A stretch of DNA of 64,000 nt from Planctomonas deserti (GTDB taxonomy: Bacteria > Actinomycetota > Actinomycetes > Actinomycetales > Microbacteriaceae). Positions 42,125 through 51,758 of this stretch are shown in pieces. The stretch lies in contig NZ_QANL01000003.1 of NCBI RefSeq assembly GCF_003067705.1, forward strand, positions 496,001 through 560,000, read 5' to 3'. The stretch's first letter is position 1. Every line of letters starts with the position of its first letter. A program made the translations under genes and the position numbers. The notes under the pieces are model-generated. The model saw only the letters and a list, made by a program, of their open reading frames with translations, ran no database searches and was not told where the DNA came from.

Positions 42125-43462
42125 ATGGACAAGCAGCGGGACTTCGTTCTTCGCACGATCGAGGAGCGCGGGATCAAGTTCATCCGCCTCTGGTTCACCG
42201 ACGTCACGGGCACGCTCAAGTCGGTGGCCATCGCCCCGGCAGAGGTCGAGGGGGCCTTCAGCGAGGGCCTCGGTTTCGACGGCTCGGCCATCGAGGGCCT
42301 GACCCGGTCGTTCGAGGCGGACATGCTCGCGCACCCGGACCCTACGACGTTCCAGATCCTGCCCTGGCGCGGCGAGATCGACCCGACCGCGCGCATGTTC
42401 TGCGACATAACAACGCCCGACGGCCAGCCCGCCGTGGCGGACCCGCGCAACGTGCTGAAGCGGACGCTCGCGAAGGCCGCCGACCGCGGCTTCACGTTCT
42501 ACACGCACCCCGAGATCGAGTTCTACCTGCTCAAGTCCTCGCGCTTCGGCGCCGAGGGCCCCCAGCCGGTCGATTCGGCGGGCTACTTCGACAACGTTCC
42601 CGGTGGAACGGCGCACGACTTCCGCCGCCGGTCCGTGCGGATGCTCGAGGACCTCGGCATCTCGGTGGAGTTCAGCCACCACGAGGCGGGCCCCGGTCAG
42701 AACGAGATCGATCTCCGCTACGCGGACGCGCTGACGACGGCGGACAACATCATGACCTTCCGCACCGTGGTGAAGGAGGTGGCCATCGAGCAGGGCGTCT
42801 ACGCCACGTTCATGCCGAAGCCGTTCTCCGACAAGCCCGGCAGCGGCATGCACACCCACATGTCCCTGTTCGAGGGCGACACCAACGCCTTCTACGAGGC
42901 GGGCGCGCAGTACCAGCTCTCGAAGATCGGCCGCCAGTTCATCGCCGGCCTGCTCCGGCACGCTCCCGAGATCACCGCGGTCACCAATCAGTTCGTGAAC
43001 TCGTACAAGCGCCTCTGGGGCGGCGGCGAGGCTCCGAGCTTCGTCACCTGGGGCCACAACAACCGCTCGGCGCTCGTGCGCGTGCCGCTCTACAAGCCAC
43101 GCAAGGGCCAGAGCTCGCGCGTCGAGTACCGCGCCATGGACTCCGCGGCGAACCCGTACCTCTCCTTCTCGCTGCTGCTCGCGGCGGGCCTTAAGGGCAT
43201 CGAGGAGGGCTACGACCTCCCGGCGGAGGCCGAGGACAACGTGTGGACGCTCAGCGACTCGGAGCGTCGCGCGCTGGGGTACAACCCCCTGCCCGCGAGC
43301 CTCGATCACGCCGTGCAGATCATGGAGGAGTCCGAGCTCGTCGCCGAAACGCTGGGAGAGCAGGTGTTCAACTACGTGCTGCTCAACAAGCGGCAGGAGT
43401 GGCGCGACTACCGCGCCCAGGTGACGCCGTTCGAACTGCGCTCGAACCTCGAGATGCTCTGA
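42125..43462 (+). CDS. glnA2: Glutamine synthetase type I, GlnA2-like
   Basis: 445 residues from ATG 42125 with AAAGGGTAGGA upstream. GS signatures: LGFDGSAIEG, THPEIEFYLL, GPGQNEIDLRY, MPKPFSDKPGSGMHTHMSL and NPYLSFS. Length and position next to glnE fit actinobacterial GlnA2 rather than the 470-residue GlnA1, encoded at 48951-50375. The segment aligned with the adenylylation site reads EGYDLPAEAEDN, so the Tyr is kept but the context differs. It makes glutamine from glutamate, ammonia and ATP. Nineteen bases separate it from glnE, so they are probably co-transcribed. Confidence 0.93.
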   Translation: MDKQRDFVLRTIEERGIKFIRLWFTDVTGTLKSVAIAPAEVEGAFSEGLGFDGSAIEGLTRSFEADMLAHPDPTTFQILPWRGEIDPTARMFCDITTPDGQPAVADPRNVLKRTLAKAADRGFTFYTHPEIEFYLLKSSRFGAEGPQPVDSAGYFDNVPGGTAHDFRRRSVRMLEDLGISVEFSHHEAGPGQNEIDLRYADALTTADNIMTFRTVVKEVAIEQGVYATFMPKPFSDKPGSGMHTHMSLFEGDTNAFYEAGAQYQLSKIGRQFIAGLLRHAPEITAVTNQFVNSYKRLWGGGEAPSFVTWGHNNRSALVRVPLYKPRKGQSSRVEYRAMDSAANPYLSFSLLLAAGLKGIEEGYDLPAEAEDNVWTLSDSERRALGYNPLPASLDHAVQIMEESELVAETLGEQVFNYVLLNKRQEWRDYRAQVTPFELRSNLEML

Positions 43463-43481
43463 CGATCCCGTTCCGAGCACG

Positions 43482-46400
43482 GTGATGCGGCGCGACTCCA
43501 CGGGGCTCAGTGAGCTCGCGAAGGCCGGCTTCGCCGACCTGAGCGGCGCGCGCGAGGGGCTCGGCGAGGCGGCAGAGCTGTCCGGGCTGCCGATGGAGGA
43601 CCTCCTTCCCCTGTTCGCGCGGGCGGCGGATCCGGACGGCGCCCTGCGCGCCCTGTCGGCGCTGCTGCGGATGCGGGGTCAGCCCGTGCGCGCGCTGCTC
43701 GCGGACGCCGACGCCGCGCGCCGCCTGGTGTCGGTGCTCGGGGCCTCGATCGGCCTCGCGGACTTCCTGCAGCGTCACCCGGACGAGCTCGCCGCACTCG
43801 CCGAGCCGCTGGAGGGGCTGCCCGACGCGGCGATGCTCCGCGCCGACCTGCTCGATGCCGTCGGCGCGGTCGACGGGTTCGCCGCGCTCAGCGAGGACGC
43901 CGGTCGCAAAGCCCTCCGGGTGCGCTATCGCCGGCACCTGACCCGCCTCGCCGCGTACGACCTGTCTCGCCCCGAGCCCCTGGCCGCCGTCGCCGACGTG
44001 ACGGCCTTCCTCGCCGACCTCGCCGGCGCCGCGCTCGAGGCGTCCCTCGCCGTCGCCCGCGCGCAGGTGTCGGCCGGGGGGCGCGGTCCCGGCCGGTTCC
44101 CGCGCGAGGAGGTCGAGGCCACGCGCTTCGCCATCATCGGCATGGGCAAGGCCGGTGCCCGCGAGCTCAACTACGTGAGCGACGTCGACGTGATCTTCGT
44201 CGGCGAGCCCGCGGAGGGGAGCGAGCTCGGCACGGGACGGGCGATCGAGGTCGCCACCCGGCTGGCCGTGCTCACGATGCGCGGCATCGACGAGCCCGGG
44301 ATCGAGCCGGGACTGTGGGAGGTGGACGCGAACCTCCGCCCGGAGGGCAAGGCGGGCGCCCTGGTGCGCACGCTCGACTCCCACTTCACCTACTACGACC
44401 GCTGGGCCAAGGGGTGGGAGTTCCAGGCTCTGCTCAAGGCGCGGCCCCTGGCGGGCGACCCGGGCCTCGGCGCACGCTACGTCGCCGGTGTCGCGCCCCG
44501 CGTGTGGAGCAGCGCGAGCCGGGAGAACTTCGTCGAGTCCGTGCAGCAGATGCGCGGCCGCGTGACCGAGAACATCCCACCCTCGGACGTCGACATCCAG
44601 CTGAAGCTCGGGCCCGGCGGCCTTCGCGACGTGGAGTTCACCGTGCAGCTGCTGCAGCTCGTGCACGGGCAGAACGACGACACCGTGCGACAGGCCGGCA
44701 CGCTGCGGGCGCTGGATGCGCTGGCCGAGCAGGGCTACATCGGCCGGCGGGAGGCCGCCGAGTTCGCGGAGGAGTACCGCTTCCTGCGGCTGCTCGAGCA
44801 CCGGCTGCAGATGCAGAAGCTGCGGCGCACCCACCTCATGCCGCGGGACGAGAACGACCTGCGGATCCTCGCGCGCGCGACCGGGCTCGCCACCAGCGCC
44901 GCCGAGCTGACCCAGCGCTGGAGCGCCACGAAGACCGCAGTGCGCTCCCTGCACGAGCGCCTGTTCTACCGCCCGCTGCTCGCCGCCGTGGCCCAGTTGC
45001 CCGAGGAGGACTTCGCCCTCACCAGCGCCCAGGCCGCCGCCCGCCTCGCCGCGATCGGGTTCACCGACGCCCGCGGCGCGCTCGCCCACATCGGCGCACT
45101 CACCCAGGGCGTGTCCCGGCGCGCGACGATCCAGCGCAACCTGCTGCCGATCATGCTGCAGTGGTTCGCCGACGGAGCGGATCCCGACCACGGCCTCCTC
45201 ACGTTCCGCCGCCTGAGCGAGGCGCTCGGCGACCGGAGCTGGTTCCTGCGCATGCTGCGGGACTCGTCGGGCGCCGCGCACCGCCTCACCCAGGTGCTGT
45301 CCGGGTCGCGCTTCGTCGGCGACCTGCTCGAGCGCATCCCGGAGGCCGCCGCCTGGTTCGACGAGGACGAGGAACTGCGGCCGCGGTCCTGGCGGGCGCT
45401 CGAGGAGGAGGCGGTGGCCACGGTCAACCGGCACTCCACCCTGGAGGCGGCCGCGACCGCGCTGCGCACGGCGCGACGCCGCGAGGTGCTGCGGCTCGCG
45501 ATCAGCGGCATCATCGGCATGCTCACGGTCGAGGAGCTCGGCCGTGGGCTGTCCGACATCACCACGGCGATCCTGCGCGGGGTCGTGAGGGGCATCCGGC
45601 GCGAGGAGGGCCCGTGGCCCGAGTTCGCGATCATCGCCATGGGGCGATACGGGGGAGGGGAGCTCGGCTTCGGCTCGGATGCCGATGTCATGTACGTGTA
45701 CCGACCCATCGCCGGCATGGACCCCGACCTCGCCCACCGGCGAGCGCAGTTCATCGTCTCCGAGCTGAATCGACTGACCGAGGACAACCGCCTGCCGCTC
45801 GACCTCGACGCGGGACTCCGGCCGGAGGGCAAGAACGGCCCCGTGGTGCGGTCGCTCGCGTCGTACCGCGCGTACTACGAGCGCTGGTCGCTGACCTGGG
45901 AGGCGCAGGCCCTGCTCCGCGCCCGAGGGGTCGTGGGCGACCTCGGCCTCGTGAACGCCTTCATGGAGCTCGCGAACTCCTACCGCTACCCGGTGCAGGT
46001 GCCCGAGGCGGACGTGCGCGAGATCAAGCGCATCAAGGCGCGCGTGGAGAACGAGCGGCTGCCGCAGGGCGCCGACCCGGCGCGGCACCTCAAGCTCGGC
46101 CGCGGCTCCCTCAGCGACGTCGAGTGGTTCGTGCAACTGCTCCAGCTCGAGCACGCCCACCGCGTGCCCGGACTCCGGACGACGTCCACCCTCGGGGCGC
46201 TCGACGCCGCTGTCGCCGCCGACCTGGTGCCCGCCGCTGACGCCGCGCGCCTGCGGGCCGCGTGGATCTTCGCGTCCCGTGCGCGATCGGCGATGACGCT
46301 GTGGAGCAACCGCACGGCCGACGTGCTGCCGACCGACCGGCAGCAGCTCGACGGCATCGCACGCCTGATGGCCTACCCGCCGCGCTCCGCGACCCAGCTC

Positions 46401-46496
46401 GAGGAGGACTACCTCGGCGTCACGCGCCGGGCCCGCGCGGTCTTCGAGCGCGGCTTCTATGGCCAGCAGGACCGCCCGACACCCACGGCGGTGTAG
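43482..46496 (+). CDS. glnE: Bifunctional glutamine-synthetase adenylyltransferase/deadenylyltransferase
   Basis: 1004 residues from GTG 43482 (ATG 43485 is equivalent). Two nucleotidyltransferase domains are visible: the N-terminal with NYVSDVDVIFVGE and the C-terminal with LGFGSDADVMYVYRP, each followed by LRPEGK. It adenylylates and deadenylylates GlnA1 in response to nitrogen state through PII-like signalling. Long open frames on the opposite strand are artefacts of high GC. Confidence 0.97.
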   Translation: MMRRDSTGLSELAKAGFADLSGAREGLGEAAELSGLPMEDLLPLFARAADPDGALRALSALLRMRGQPVRALLADADAARRLVSVLGASIGLADFLQRHPDELAALAEPLEGLPDAAMLRADLLDAVGAVDGFAALSEDAGRKALRVRYRRHLTRLAAYDLSRPEPLAAVADVTAFLADLAGAALEASLAVARAQVSAGGRGPGRFPREEVEATRFAIIGMGKAGARELNYVSDVDVIFVGEPAEGSELGTGRAIEVATRLAVLTMRGIDEPGIEPGLWEVDANLRPEGKAGALVRTLDSHFTYYDRWAKGWEFQALLKARPLAGDPGLGARYVAGVAPRVWSSASRENFVESVQQMRGRVTENIPPSDVDIQLKLGPGGLRDVEFTVQLLQLVHGQNDDTVRQAGTLRALDALAEQGYIGRREAAEFAEEYRFLRLLEHRLQMQKLRRTHLMPRDENDLRILARATGLATSAAELTQRWSATKTAVRSLHERLFYRPLLAAVAQLPEEDFALTSAQAAARLAAIGFTDARGALAHIGALTQGVSRRATIQRNLLPIMLQWFADGADPDHGLLTFRRLSEALGDRSWFLRMLRDSSGAAHRLTQVLSGSRFVGDLLERIPEAAAWFDEDEELRPRSWRALEEEAVATVNRHSTLEAAATALRTARRREVLRLAISGIIGMLTVEELGRGLSDITTAILRGVVRGIRREEGPWPEFAIIAMGRYGGGELGFGSDADVMYVYRPIAGMDPDLAHRRAQFIVSELNRLTEDNRLPLDLDAGLRPEGKNGPVVRSLASYRAYYERWSLTWEAQALLRARGVVGDLGLVNAFMELANSYRYPVQVPEADVREIKRIKARVENERLPQGADPARHLKLGRGSLSDVEWFVQLLQLEHAHRVPGLRTTSTLGALDAAVAADLVPAADAARLRAAWIFASRARSAMTLWSNRTADVLPTDRQQLDGIARLMAYPPRSATQLEEDYLGVTRRARAVFERGFYGQQDRPTPTAV

Positions 46497-46535
46497 CCCG
46501 CGTCCACAGCCGGAGTTCATCCGCTGGACACCTAA

Positions 46536-46570
46536 TTGTCTGTGAGCATTACTCATCTTTACCCTAGGCT
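46536..46570 (+). promoter_or_regulatory. Possible promoter of the acyltransferase gene
   Basis: TTGTCT (46536-46541) and TACCCT (46560-46565) are 18 bases apart in an AT-richer stretch after glnE; TAGGCT (46565-46570) overlaps the second. Confidence 0.35.
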
Positions 46571-46644
46571 GACTGCACCGTCCGCGCCGTAGCGGGTCCT
46601 CGCCCGTCGCCCGTCGCGAACACTCCGATGGCTCGAGGTGCAGT

Positions 46645-48678
46645 GTGCCGAAATCGCTCTTCGTCAAGCCGGATCCGAAGGTACGCCTCGAGGTCCAGGC
46701 ACTGCGGGCGTTTGCCGTCATCGCGGTCGTGCTCTACCACCTGTGGCCCAGGCAGGTGGAGGGCGGGTACGTCGGCGTGGACGTCTTCTTCGTGATCTCG
46801 GGCTTCCTCATCACGTCGCACCTCGTGCGCCGGCTCGAGGGGAGGTCGGGCCTGAGCCTGCGTGAGTTCTATCTCCGACGGGCACTGCGTCTCCTTCCGG
46901 CTTCGATGCTCGTCCTGGTCGTCGTCGCGATCGTCACGATCGTCGCCGTACCTCAGACCCTGTGGAGCTCGTCGGGGGCGCAGCTGATCGCATCCTCCTT
47001 CTACGTCCAGAACTGGTTGCTGGCCGCCCTGTCGACCAACTACCTCACGACCGGAATCGACGGCAGCCTGGTCCAGCACTTCTGGTCGCTCAGCGTCGAG
47101 GAGCAGTTCTACCTCGTGTGGCCCCTCCTCCTGATCGCGGCGACGTACCGGGCGGCACGGGGGCGGGACCGGCGGAGGAATCTCGCGATCTGCATGGCGT
47201 CGGTGTTCGCCCTCTCGCTGGCCTACTCGGTGTACGAGACCAGCCGCGACCCGTCCGTCGCGTACTTCGTGACGCCGACGCGGATGTGGGAGTTCGCGGC
47301 GGGCGGCCTGCTCGCCCTGTTCGCCCCGAGCGCCACCCGTGGCCGCGCCGCTCTGAAGGCCCTCCTGGCCTGGGTGGGCCTGCTCGGGATCGCGGTGTCG
47401 GTCGTGACCTTCACCGGCAACACCCCGTTCCCCGGATACGCCGCCCTGCTGCCTGTGCTGTCGACCGCACTCGTCATCTACGCCGGCGCACCCGACTCGC
47501 GATGGTCGCCCAGCTGGATCTACCGGTTGCGGCCCGTGCAGTTCACCGGCGACATCTCGTACTCGCTCTACCTCTGGCACTGGCCGATCATCATCCTGCT
47601 GCCCGTCCTCATCCACGGATCGGTCGCCGGACTGACCATTCCCCTGAAGCTGGCCGCCGCGACGCTCGCCTTCCTCGTCGCCTGGCTGAGCAAGCGATAC
47701 GTCGAGGACCGGTTCCGCGACGGGTTGCGGCGTTCCCCCGGCGTGCGGCCTCGCCGGGCGCTCATCGGCATCGCTGCGGCGATGGTCGTCGTGCTCGCCA
47801 CCGGCTCGGCGATCACCACGTCCGTCACTCAGCGCATGTCGGACGCGGAGGCGTCGCTCGTCTCGTTCGCGTCGTCCAGCGACTGCTTCGGCGCGGCGTC
47901 CTTCGTCCGGTCGTGCGGCGACGGACAGGAGATCCACCCGGACCCGGTGATCGCCGCAACGAACGTGGTGGCCCAGGGCTGTCAGCAGAGGGCGAGTCTT
48001 CCGGAGCCGCTCGAGTGCACGCACGGGGCTCGATCCCCGGGCGCCCTGAAGGTCGCGGTGGTCGGCGACTCCCACGCCAACCAGTGGATGCCGGCCATCC
48101 TCGAGATCGCCAAGGACGACGACTGGAGCGTCTCCACCTACTTCAAGTCGGTCTGCCCGCTCAACGCCGTGCCCCAGGGGCACTGGAGTTGCGCCGCGTG
48201 GGTGGAGGCCGTCCGCGACCGCCTGCAGGGCGAGTTCGACGTGGTGATCGTCTCCGCCCTGTCGTCGACGGACTTCGCGGGCGGCACGGAAGAGGCCGTG
48301 GCGGGGTACGTGGAAGCGTGGAGGCTCCTGCAGGAGGCCGGCGCTCACGTCATCGTCCTGGGTGACACCCCGTCCCCGTCGTCCGCGGGCATCGTCGCCC
48401 CGCCGGAGTGCGTCGAGCTGCGAGGCGCATCCGCCTGTGCGTTCGAGCGCGACCTGGCGATGGCGGACGACCCGCTTGCCGAGGCGGCACGGCGATCGGG
48501 GGCCACATTCATCGACTCCACCCGCCTCCTCTGCCCGGGCGACGAGTGCCAGACGGTCATCGGTCAGGTGCTCGTGTACCGCGACGCCAACCACCTCACC
48601 GGGCTGTACGTCACCTCCCTCGCACCGATGCTCGGTGAGGAGATCCGGCGCGCGATCGAGTCCCCGTCGCGCGCCTGA
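46645..48678 (+). CDS. Acyltransferase 3 membrane protein with SGNH domain (OafA/YrhL type)
   Basis: 677 residues from GTG 46645 with GAGGTG upstream. Residues 15-365 are the acyltransferase-3 membrane domain with about ten helices (VQALRAFAVIAVVLYHL, GGYVGVDVFFVISGFL, HFWSLSVEEQFYL, SYSLYLWHWP). A further helix leads to an extracytoplasmic SGNH hydrolase-like domain with block I VVGDSHANQW and block V YRDANHLTG. Such proteins O-acetylate cell-wall glycans or exopolysaccharides. It stands alone and converges on glnA1. A link to the polymer operon at 28.9-33.3 kb is possible but unproven. Confidence 0.92.
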   Translation: MPKSLFVKPDPKVRLEVQALRAFAVIAVVLYHLWPRQVEGGYVGVDVFFVISGFLITSHLVRRLEGRSGLSLREFYLRRALRLLPASMLVLVVVAIVTIVAVPQTLWSSSGAQLIASSFYVQNWLLAALSTNYLTTGIDGSLVQHFWSLSVEEQFYLVWPLLLIAATYRAARGRDRRRNLAICMASVFALSLAYSVYETSRDPSVAYFVTPTRMWEFAAGGLLALFAPSATRGRAALKALLAWVGLLGIAVSVVTFTGNTPFPGYAALLPVLSTALVIYAGAPDSRWSPSWIYRLRPVQFTGDISYSLYLWHWPIIILLPVLIHGSVAGLTIPLKLAAATLAFLVAWLSKRYVEDRFRDGLRRSPGVRPRRALIGIAAAMVVVLATGSAITTSVTQRMSDAEASLVSFASSSDCFGAASFVRSCGDGQEIHPDPVIAATNVVAQGCQQRASLPEPLECTHGARSPGALKVAVVGDSHANQWMPAILEIAKDDDWSVSTYFKSVCPLNAVPQGHWSCAAWVEAVRDRLQGEFDVVIVSALSSTDFAGGTEEAVAGYVEAWRLLQEAGAHVIVLGDTPSPSSAGIVAPPECVELRGASACAFERDLAMADDPLAEAARRSGATFIDSTRLLCPGDECQTVIGQVLVYRDANHLTGLYVTSLAPMLGEEIRRAIESPSRA

Positions 48679-48749
48679 CCGCCTCGCGCCGTGAGTGACC
48701 TCGCGACGTGATCGCCCGGGCCCGGCCCGGACGCGGCGGTGGGTGGGTC

Positions 48750-48818
48750 GCTCCTGCCCAGGCAGGAGGATCCTGCGCAGCTTGAAGCTGGGCAGGAGCC
48801 TTCTGCCTGGGCAGGGGC
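48750..48818. repeat. Palindromic intergenic element B, copy 2
   Basis: A 69-base hairpin matching 9051-9119 with few changes; outer arms CTCCTGCCCAGGCAGGAGG type, inner palindrome CAGCTTGAAGCTG. Between the convergent acyltransferase and glnA1 genes. Confidence 0.8.
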
Positions 48819-48889
48819 GCCAGGTCGCACCCCCCATCCGGCGGCACCACACCCCGCATCCGGCGCCGCATCGGGCCCGGAGAACGGGA

Positions 48890-48921
48890 AAGGGCCCCGC
48901 CGCGGGTGCGACGGGGCCCTT
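48890..48921 (-). terminator. glnA1 terminator
   Basis: A 10-bp stem AAGGGCCCCG/CGGGGCCCTT (48890-48899 with 48912-48921) with a 12-base loop; on the minus strand it is followed by a T/C-rich tail, 30 bases after the stop. Confidence 0.65.
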
Positions 48922-48950
48922 CTCATCCCGGGAACCGGGACCGGCGACGA

Positions 48951-50375
48951 CTAGACGCCGTAGTAGAGCTCGAACTCGAACGGGTGCGGGCGCTGCGCGA
49001 GGGGCTTGATCTCCTTCTCGCGCTTGTACTCGATCCACGTCTCGATGAGGTCCTCGGTGAACACGTTGCCCGCCGTCAGGAACTCGTGGTCGGCCTCGAG
49101 CGCGGCAAGCGCGCCCTCGAGCGACGACGGAACCTGGGGGATGTTCTTCGCCTCCTCGGGCGGCAGCTCGTAGAGGTCCTTGTCCACGGGCTCGTGCGGC
49201 TCGATGCGGTTGCGGATGCCGTCGAGGCCGGCCATGAGCTGGGCCGCGAACGCGAGGTACGGGTTGCCGGAGGCGTCGGGCGCGCGGAACTCGATGCGCT
49301 TGGCCTTCGGGTTGGTGCCCGTGATCGGGATGCGGATCGAGGCGGAACGGTTGCCGGCCGAGTAGACCAGGTTGACGGGGGCCTCGAAGCCGGGGACCAG
49401 GCGGTGGTACGAGTTCACCGTCGGGTTCGTGAAGGCGAGCACGGCGGGCGCATGCTTGAGGAGGCCGCCGATGTACCAGCGGGCGAGGTCGGAGAGGCCG
49501 CCGTAGCCGGCCTCGTCGTAGAACAGCGGCTTGCCGTCGTTCCAGAGCGACTGGTGGGTGTGCATGCCCGAGCCGTTGTCGCCGAAGAGGGGCTTGGGCA
49601 TGAACGTCGCCGTCTTGCCCCACTGATCAGCGGTGTTCTTGACGATGTACTTGAACTTCAGGATGTCGTCGGCCGCGTGCACCATGGTGTCGAAGCGGTA
49701 GTTGATCTCGGCCTGGCCGCCGGTGCCCACCTCGTGGTGCGCACGCTCGAGGATGAGGCCGGCTTCGATCAGCTTGAGGCTGATGTCGTCGCGCAGGTCG
49801 GCCTGCTTGTCGACGGGGCTGACGGGGAAGTAGCCGCCCTTGTAGGGGGTCTTGTTGGCGAGGTTGCCGCCCTCCTCCTCGCGGCCGGAGTTCCAGGCAC
49901 CCTCCTCGGAGTCGACGGAGTAGAAGCTGCGGTGCTGGTTCACCTCGTAACGCACGTCGTCGAAGATGTAGAACTCGGCCTCGGGGGCGAAGAACGCGGT
50001 GTCGGCGATGCCGGTTGAGGCGAGGTACTTCTCAGCCTTCTTGGCAACCTGGCGCGGGTCGCGGCCGTAGATCTCACCGTTGCGCGGGTTGTAGATGTCG
50101 AACACCATGATGAGCGTGCGCTCGGCCCGGAAGGGGTCGATGTACGCCGTGGTGACATCCGGGATCAGCTGCATGTCGGATTCGTGGATCGAGGCGAAAC
50201 CCCGGATGGAAGACCCGTCGAACAGCTGACCGACGGAGAAGAACTCCTCATCGACCGTCGAAGCGGGGATGTTGAAGTGCTGCTGAACACCGGGGAGGTC
50301 GGTGAACCGGATATCAAGGAACTTGACGTCGGTGTCCTTGATGAACGCGAGCACCTCGGATGAATCACTGAACAT
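48951..50375 (-). CDS. glnA: Glutamine synthetase type I, GlnA1
   Basis: 474 residues, the full GSI-beta length. Signatures: [49 protein letters not shown] and the adenylylation loop [16 protein letters not shown] with Tyr at about 402, the target of GlnE. It is the main ammonia-assimilating enzyme. A four-box GlnR-type operator lies 74 to 111 bases upstream of the start. Monocistronic, ending at its own terminator. Confidence 0.97.
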   Translation of the reverse strand: MFSDSSEVLAFIKDTDVKFLDIRFTDLPGVQQHFNIPASTVDEEFFSVGQLFDGSSIRGFASIHESDMQLIPDVTTAYIDPFRAERTLIMVFDIYNPRNGEIYGRDPRQVAKKAEKYLASTGIADTAFFAPEAEFYIFDDVRYEVNQHRSFYSVDSEEGAWNSGREEEGGNLANKTPYKGGYFPVSPVDKQADLRDDISLKLIEAGLILERAHHEVGTGGQAEINYRFDTMVHAADDILKFKYIVKNTADQWGKTATFMPKPLFGDNGSGMHTHQSLWNDGKPLFYDEAGYGGLSDLARWYIGGLLKHAPAVLAFTNPTVNSYHRLVPGFEAPVNLVYSAGNRSASIRIPITGTNPKAKRIEFRAPDASGNPYLAFAAQLMAGLDGIRNRIEPHEPVDKDLYELPPEEAKNIPQVPSSLEGALAALEADHEFLTAGNVFTEDLIETWIEYKREKEIKPLAQRPHPFEFELYYGV

Positions 50376-50448
50376 GTGATGAGCTCCAAAGGGGTTGTAG
50401 AACGGGGCGACTGTCGTACACAGCCGGATCCGACCTTATCGAGGCCCG

Positions 50449-50486
50449 GTTACCCCGTTCTTTCCCTCATGTTTCCGCCATGTTAC
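50449..50486 (-). promoter_or_regulatory. GlnR-type operator upstream of glnA1
   Basis: On the minus strand the order is GTAAC-N6-GAAAC-N6-GAAAG-N6-GTAAC, four pentamers at exact 11-base steps (plus-strand GTTAC 50449, CTTTC 50460, GTTTC 50471, GTTAC 50482). The first two match the actinobacterial GlnR a-site perfectly. It fits nitrogen control of glnA1. Confidence 0.7.
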
Positions 50487-50502
50487 GGGCGGCGTGCCGA
50501 TC

Positions 50503-50508
50503 TAGACT
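50503..50508 (+). promoter_or_regulatory. Leaderless -10 box
   Basis: TAGACT ends 6 bases before GTG 50515. Confidence 0.5.
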
Positions 50509-50514
50509 CTCCTG

Positions 50515-50943
50515 GTGCCCGCAGCGACCCCGTCCTCAGTCCCCCACGGCGATCCGGCCGGCAATCTCTGGCCCGGGTGGCGACTCGGTCTGCCCCAGGA
50601 GGGCCGGGGATCGGTGGCCCGGGCGGGGCGGCGAATTGCGGCCATCTCGATCGATCTGCTGCTCTGCGCGATCATCTCGTGGGTCTTCTTCTTCGGGGTG
50701 GAGTTCGCCTCCCTCGCGATCTTCGCGGTCGAGCAGATCGTCCTGCTGATCACTCTCGGCGGCGGCGTCGGGCACCTCCTGCTGGGCATGCGCCTCGTGA
50801 CCCTGCAGGGGGAGCACTGCGGCGTGTGGCGCCCGATCCTGCGCACCGCCCTGCTCTGCCTCCTGATCCCTGCACTCATCTGGAACAGCGACCAGCGCGG
50901 CCTGCACGACGTCTTCTCCGGCACGGTGCTGGTCCGCCGCTGA
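50515..50943 (+). CDS. RDD-family membrane protein
   Basis: 142 residues from GTG 50515. The RDD domain starts at GRRIAAISIDLLLCAIISW and ends with QRGLHDVFSGTVLVRR; HLLLGMRLVTLQG lies between. Three helices. RDD proteins have been tied to ion or metabolite transport; no substrate can be given. It is divergent from glnA1 with the GlnR-type site between, and it is unclear whether that site also affects this gene. Confidence 0.9.
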   Translation: MPAATPSSVPHGDPAGNLWPGWRLGLPQEGRGSVARAGRRIAAISIDLLLCAIISWVFFFGVEFASLAIFAVEQIVLLITLGGGVGHLLLGMRLVTLQGEHCGVWRPILRTALLCLLIPALIWNSDQRGLHDVFSGTVLVRR

Positions 50944-51015
50944 CGCCCGCCGACGGCACTCCGCACGCGGCAGCACTGCGCGCCCGGCAACGCGACAGGA
51001 CGCGGACCGTCGGCG

Positions 51016-51738
51016 CTACTCGCCGCAGCCGAGGAACAGCAGCTCGGCGCGGCGCCCGGGGAACGCGACCACGACGGGCACGCCAGCCCGCACACCGCTG
51101 AGCTCGCGGGTCTCCGTGGTCGGCTCGCCGGATCCCGTCGGCGTCACCTCGAAGCGTGCGGACGCGCTCACGCAGTCCTCGGGGGTCGTGAGGTCGAGCA
51201 CGACGCAGGCGCCGCTGTCGGCGCACCCCGCGCGGTCGGCGAGCGGGTCGGTCACGGCGGTGACGACCGTCTCGGCGGTGAGGTCGCGCTCTGCGGCGCC
51301 GAGGAGGTCGATGCGCCAGGCGTCCTGCCAGCTCACGACCGACACGAGCACGAGCGCCAGCGCGATCACGGTGGCGATCGACGACCCCATGCCGTGGGGC
51401 TTCCTCCGGCCCGGCCCCTGGTAGGCGTAGGCGACCCGTGGGGACCGCTCGGGCTCCTCGGCGTCGTCCGGCTGCGCGTCCTCGGCGTCCGGGGCGGTCG
51501 AGGCCGCTCGTGCAGCAGAGGTGGTCGACCCACCGGGGGCGGGCGCCGAGAGGAGGAGGTCACGTGCCGTCGTGAGCTGGATGAAGCGCTCGTTGGCCGC
51601 GCGGATGGCCTCGGGGGTGGGATCCGCGAGCAGGTCCGGGTGGGTCAGCCTCGCGTTCCGCGAGAAGGCGTGCAGGATGTCCGAGCGTGAGGCGGCATCG
51701 CCCAGCCCGAGGAGTTCGGCCGCCTGCTCGCGCGTCAT
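51016..51738 (-). CDS. Membrane-anchored J-domain protein
   Basis: 240 residues from ATG 51738. Residues 4-62 follow the J-domain pattern with the HPD motif at 33-35 (NARLTHPDLLAD). A hydrophilic linker leads to a single helix at about 119-137 and an extracytoplasmic domain with three spaced Cys (GCADSGACVVLD, EDCVSAS) and one more near the C-terminus (LGCGE). J domains stimulate DnaK ATPase, so this may recruit DnaK to the membrane. Twenty bases after the DUF4191 gene, probably one transcript. Confidence 0.8.
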   Translation of the reverse strand: MTREQAAELLGLGDAASRSDILHAFSRNARLTHPDLLADPTPEAIRAANERFIQLTTARDLLLSAPAPGGSTTSAARAASTAPDAEDAQPDDAEEPERSPRVAYAYQGPGRRKPHGMGSSIATVIALALVLVSVVSWQDAWRIDLLGAAERDLTAETVVTAVTDPLADRAGCADSGACVVLDLTTPEDCVSASARFEVTPTGSGEPTTETRELSGVRAGVPVVVAFPGRRAELLFLGCGE

Positions 51739-51758
51739 GGCACGGCTCGCGGGTCAGA

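Noticed and set aside
46541-46556. A Crp-like site before the acyltransferase gene
   Set aside because: TGTGA-N6 is followed by CTCAT, not TCACA; only one half-site is present.
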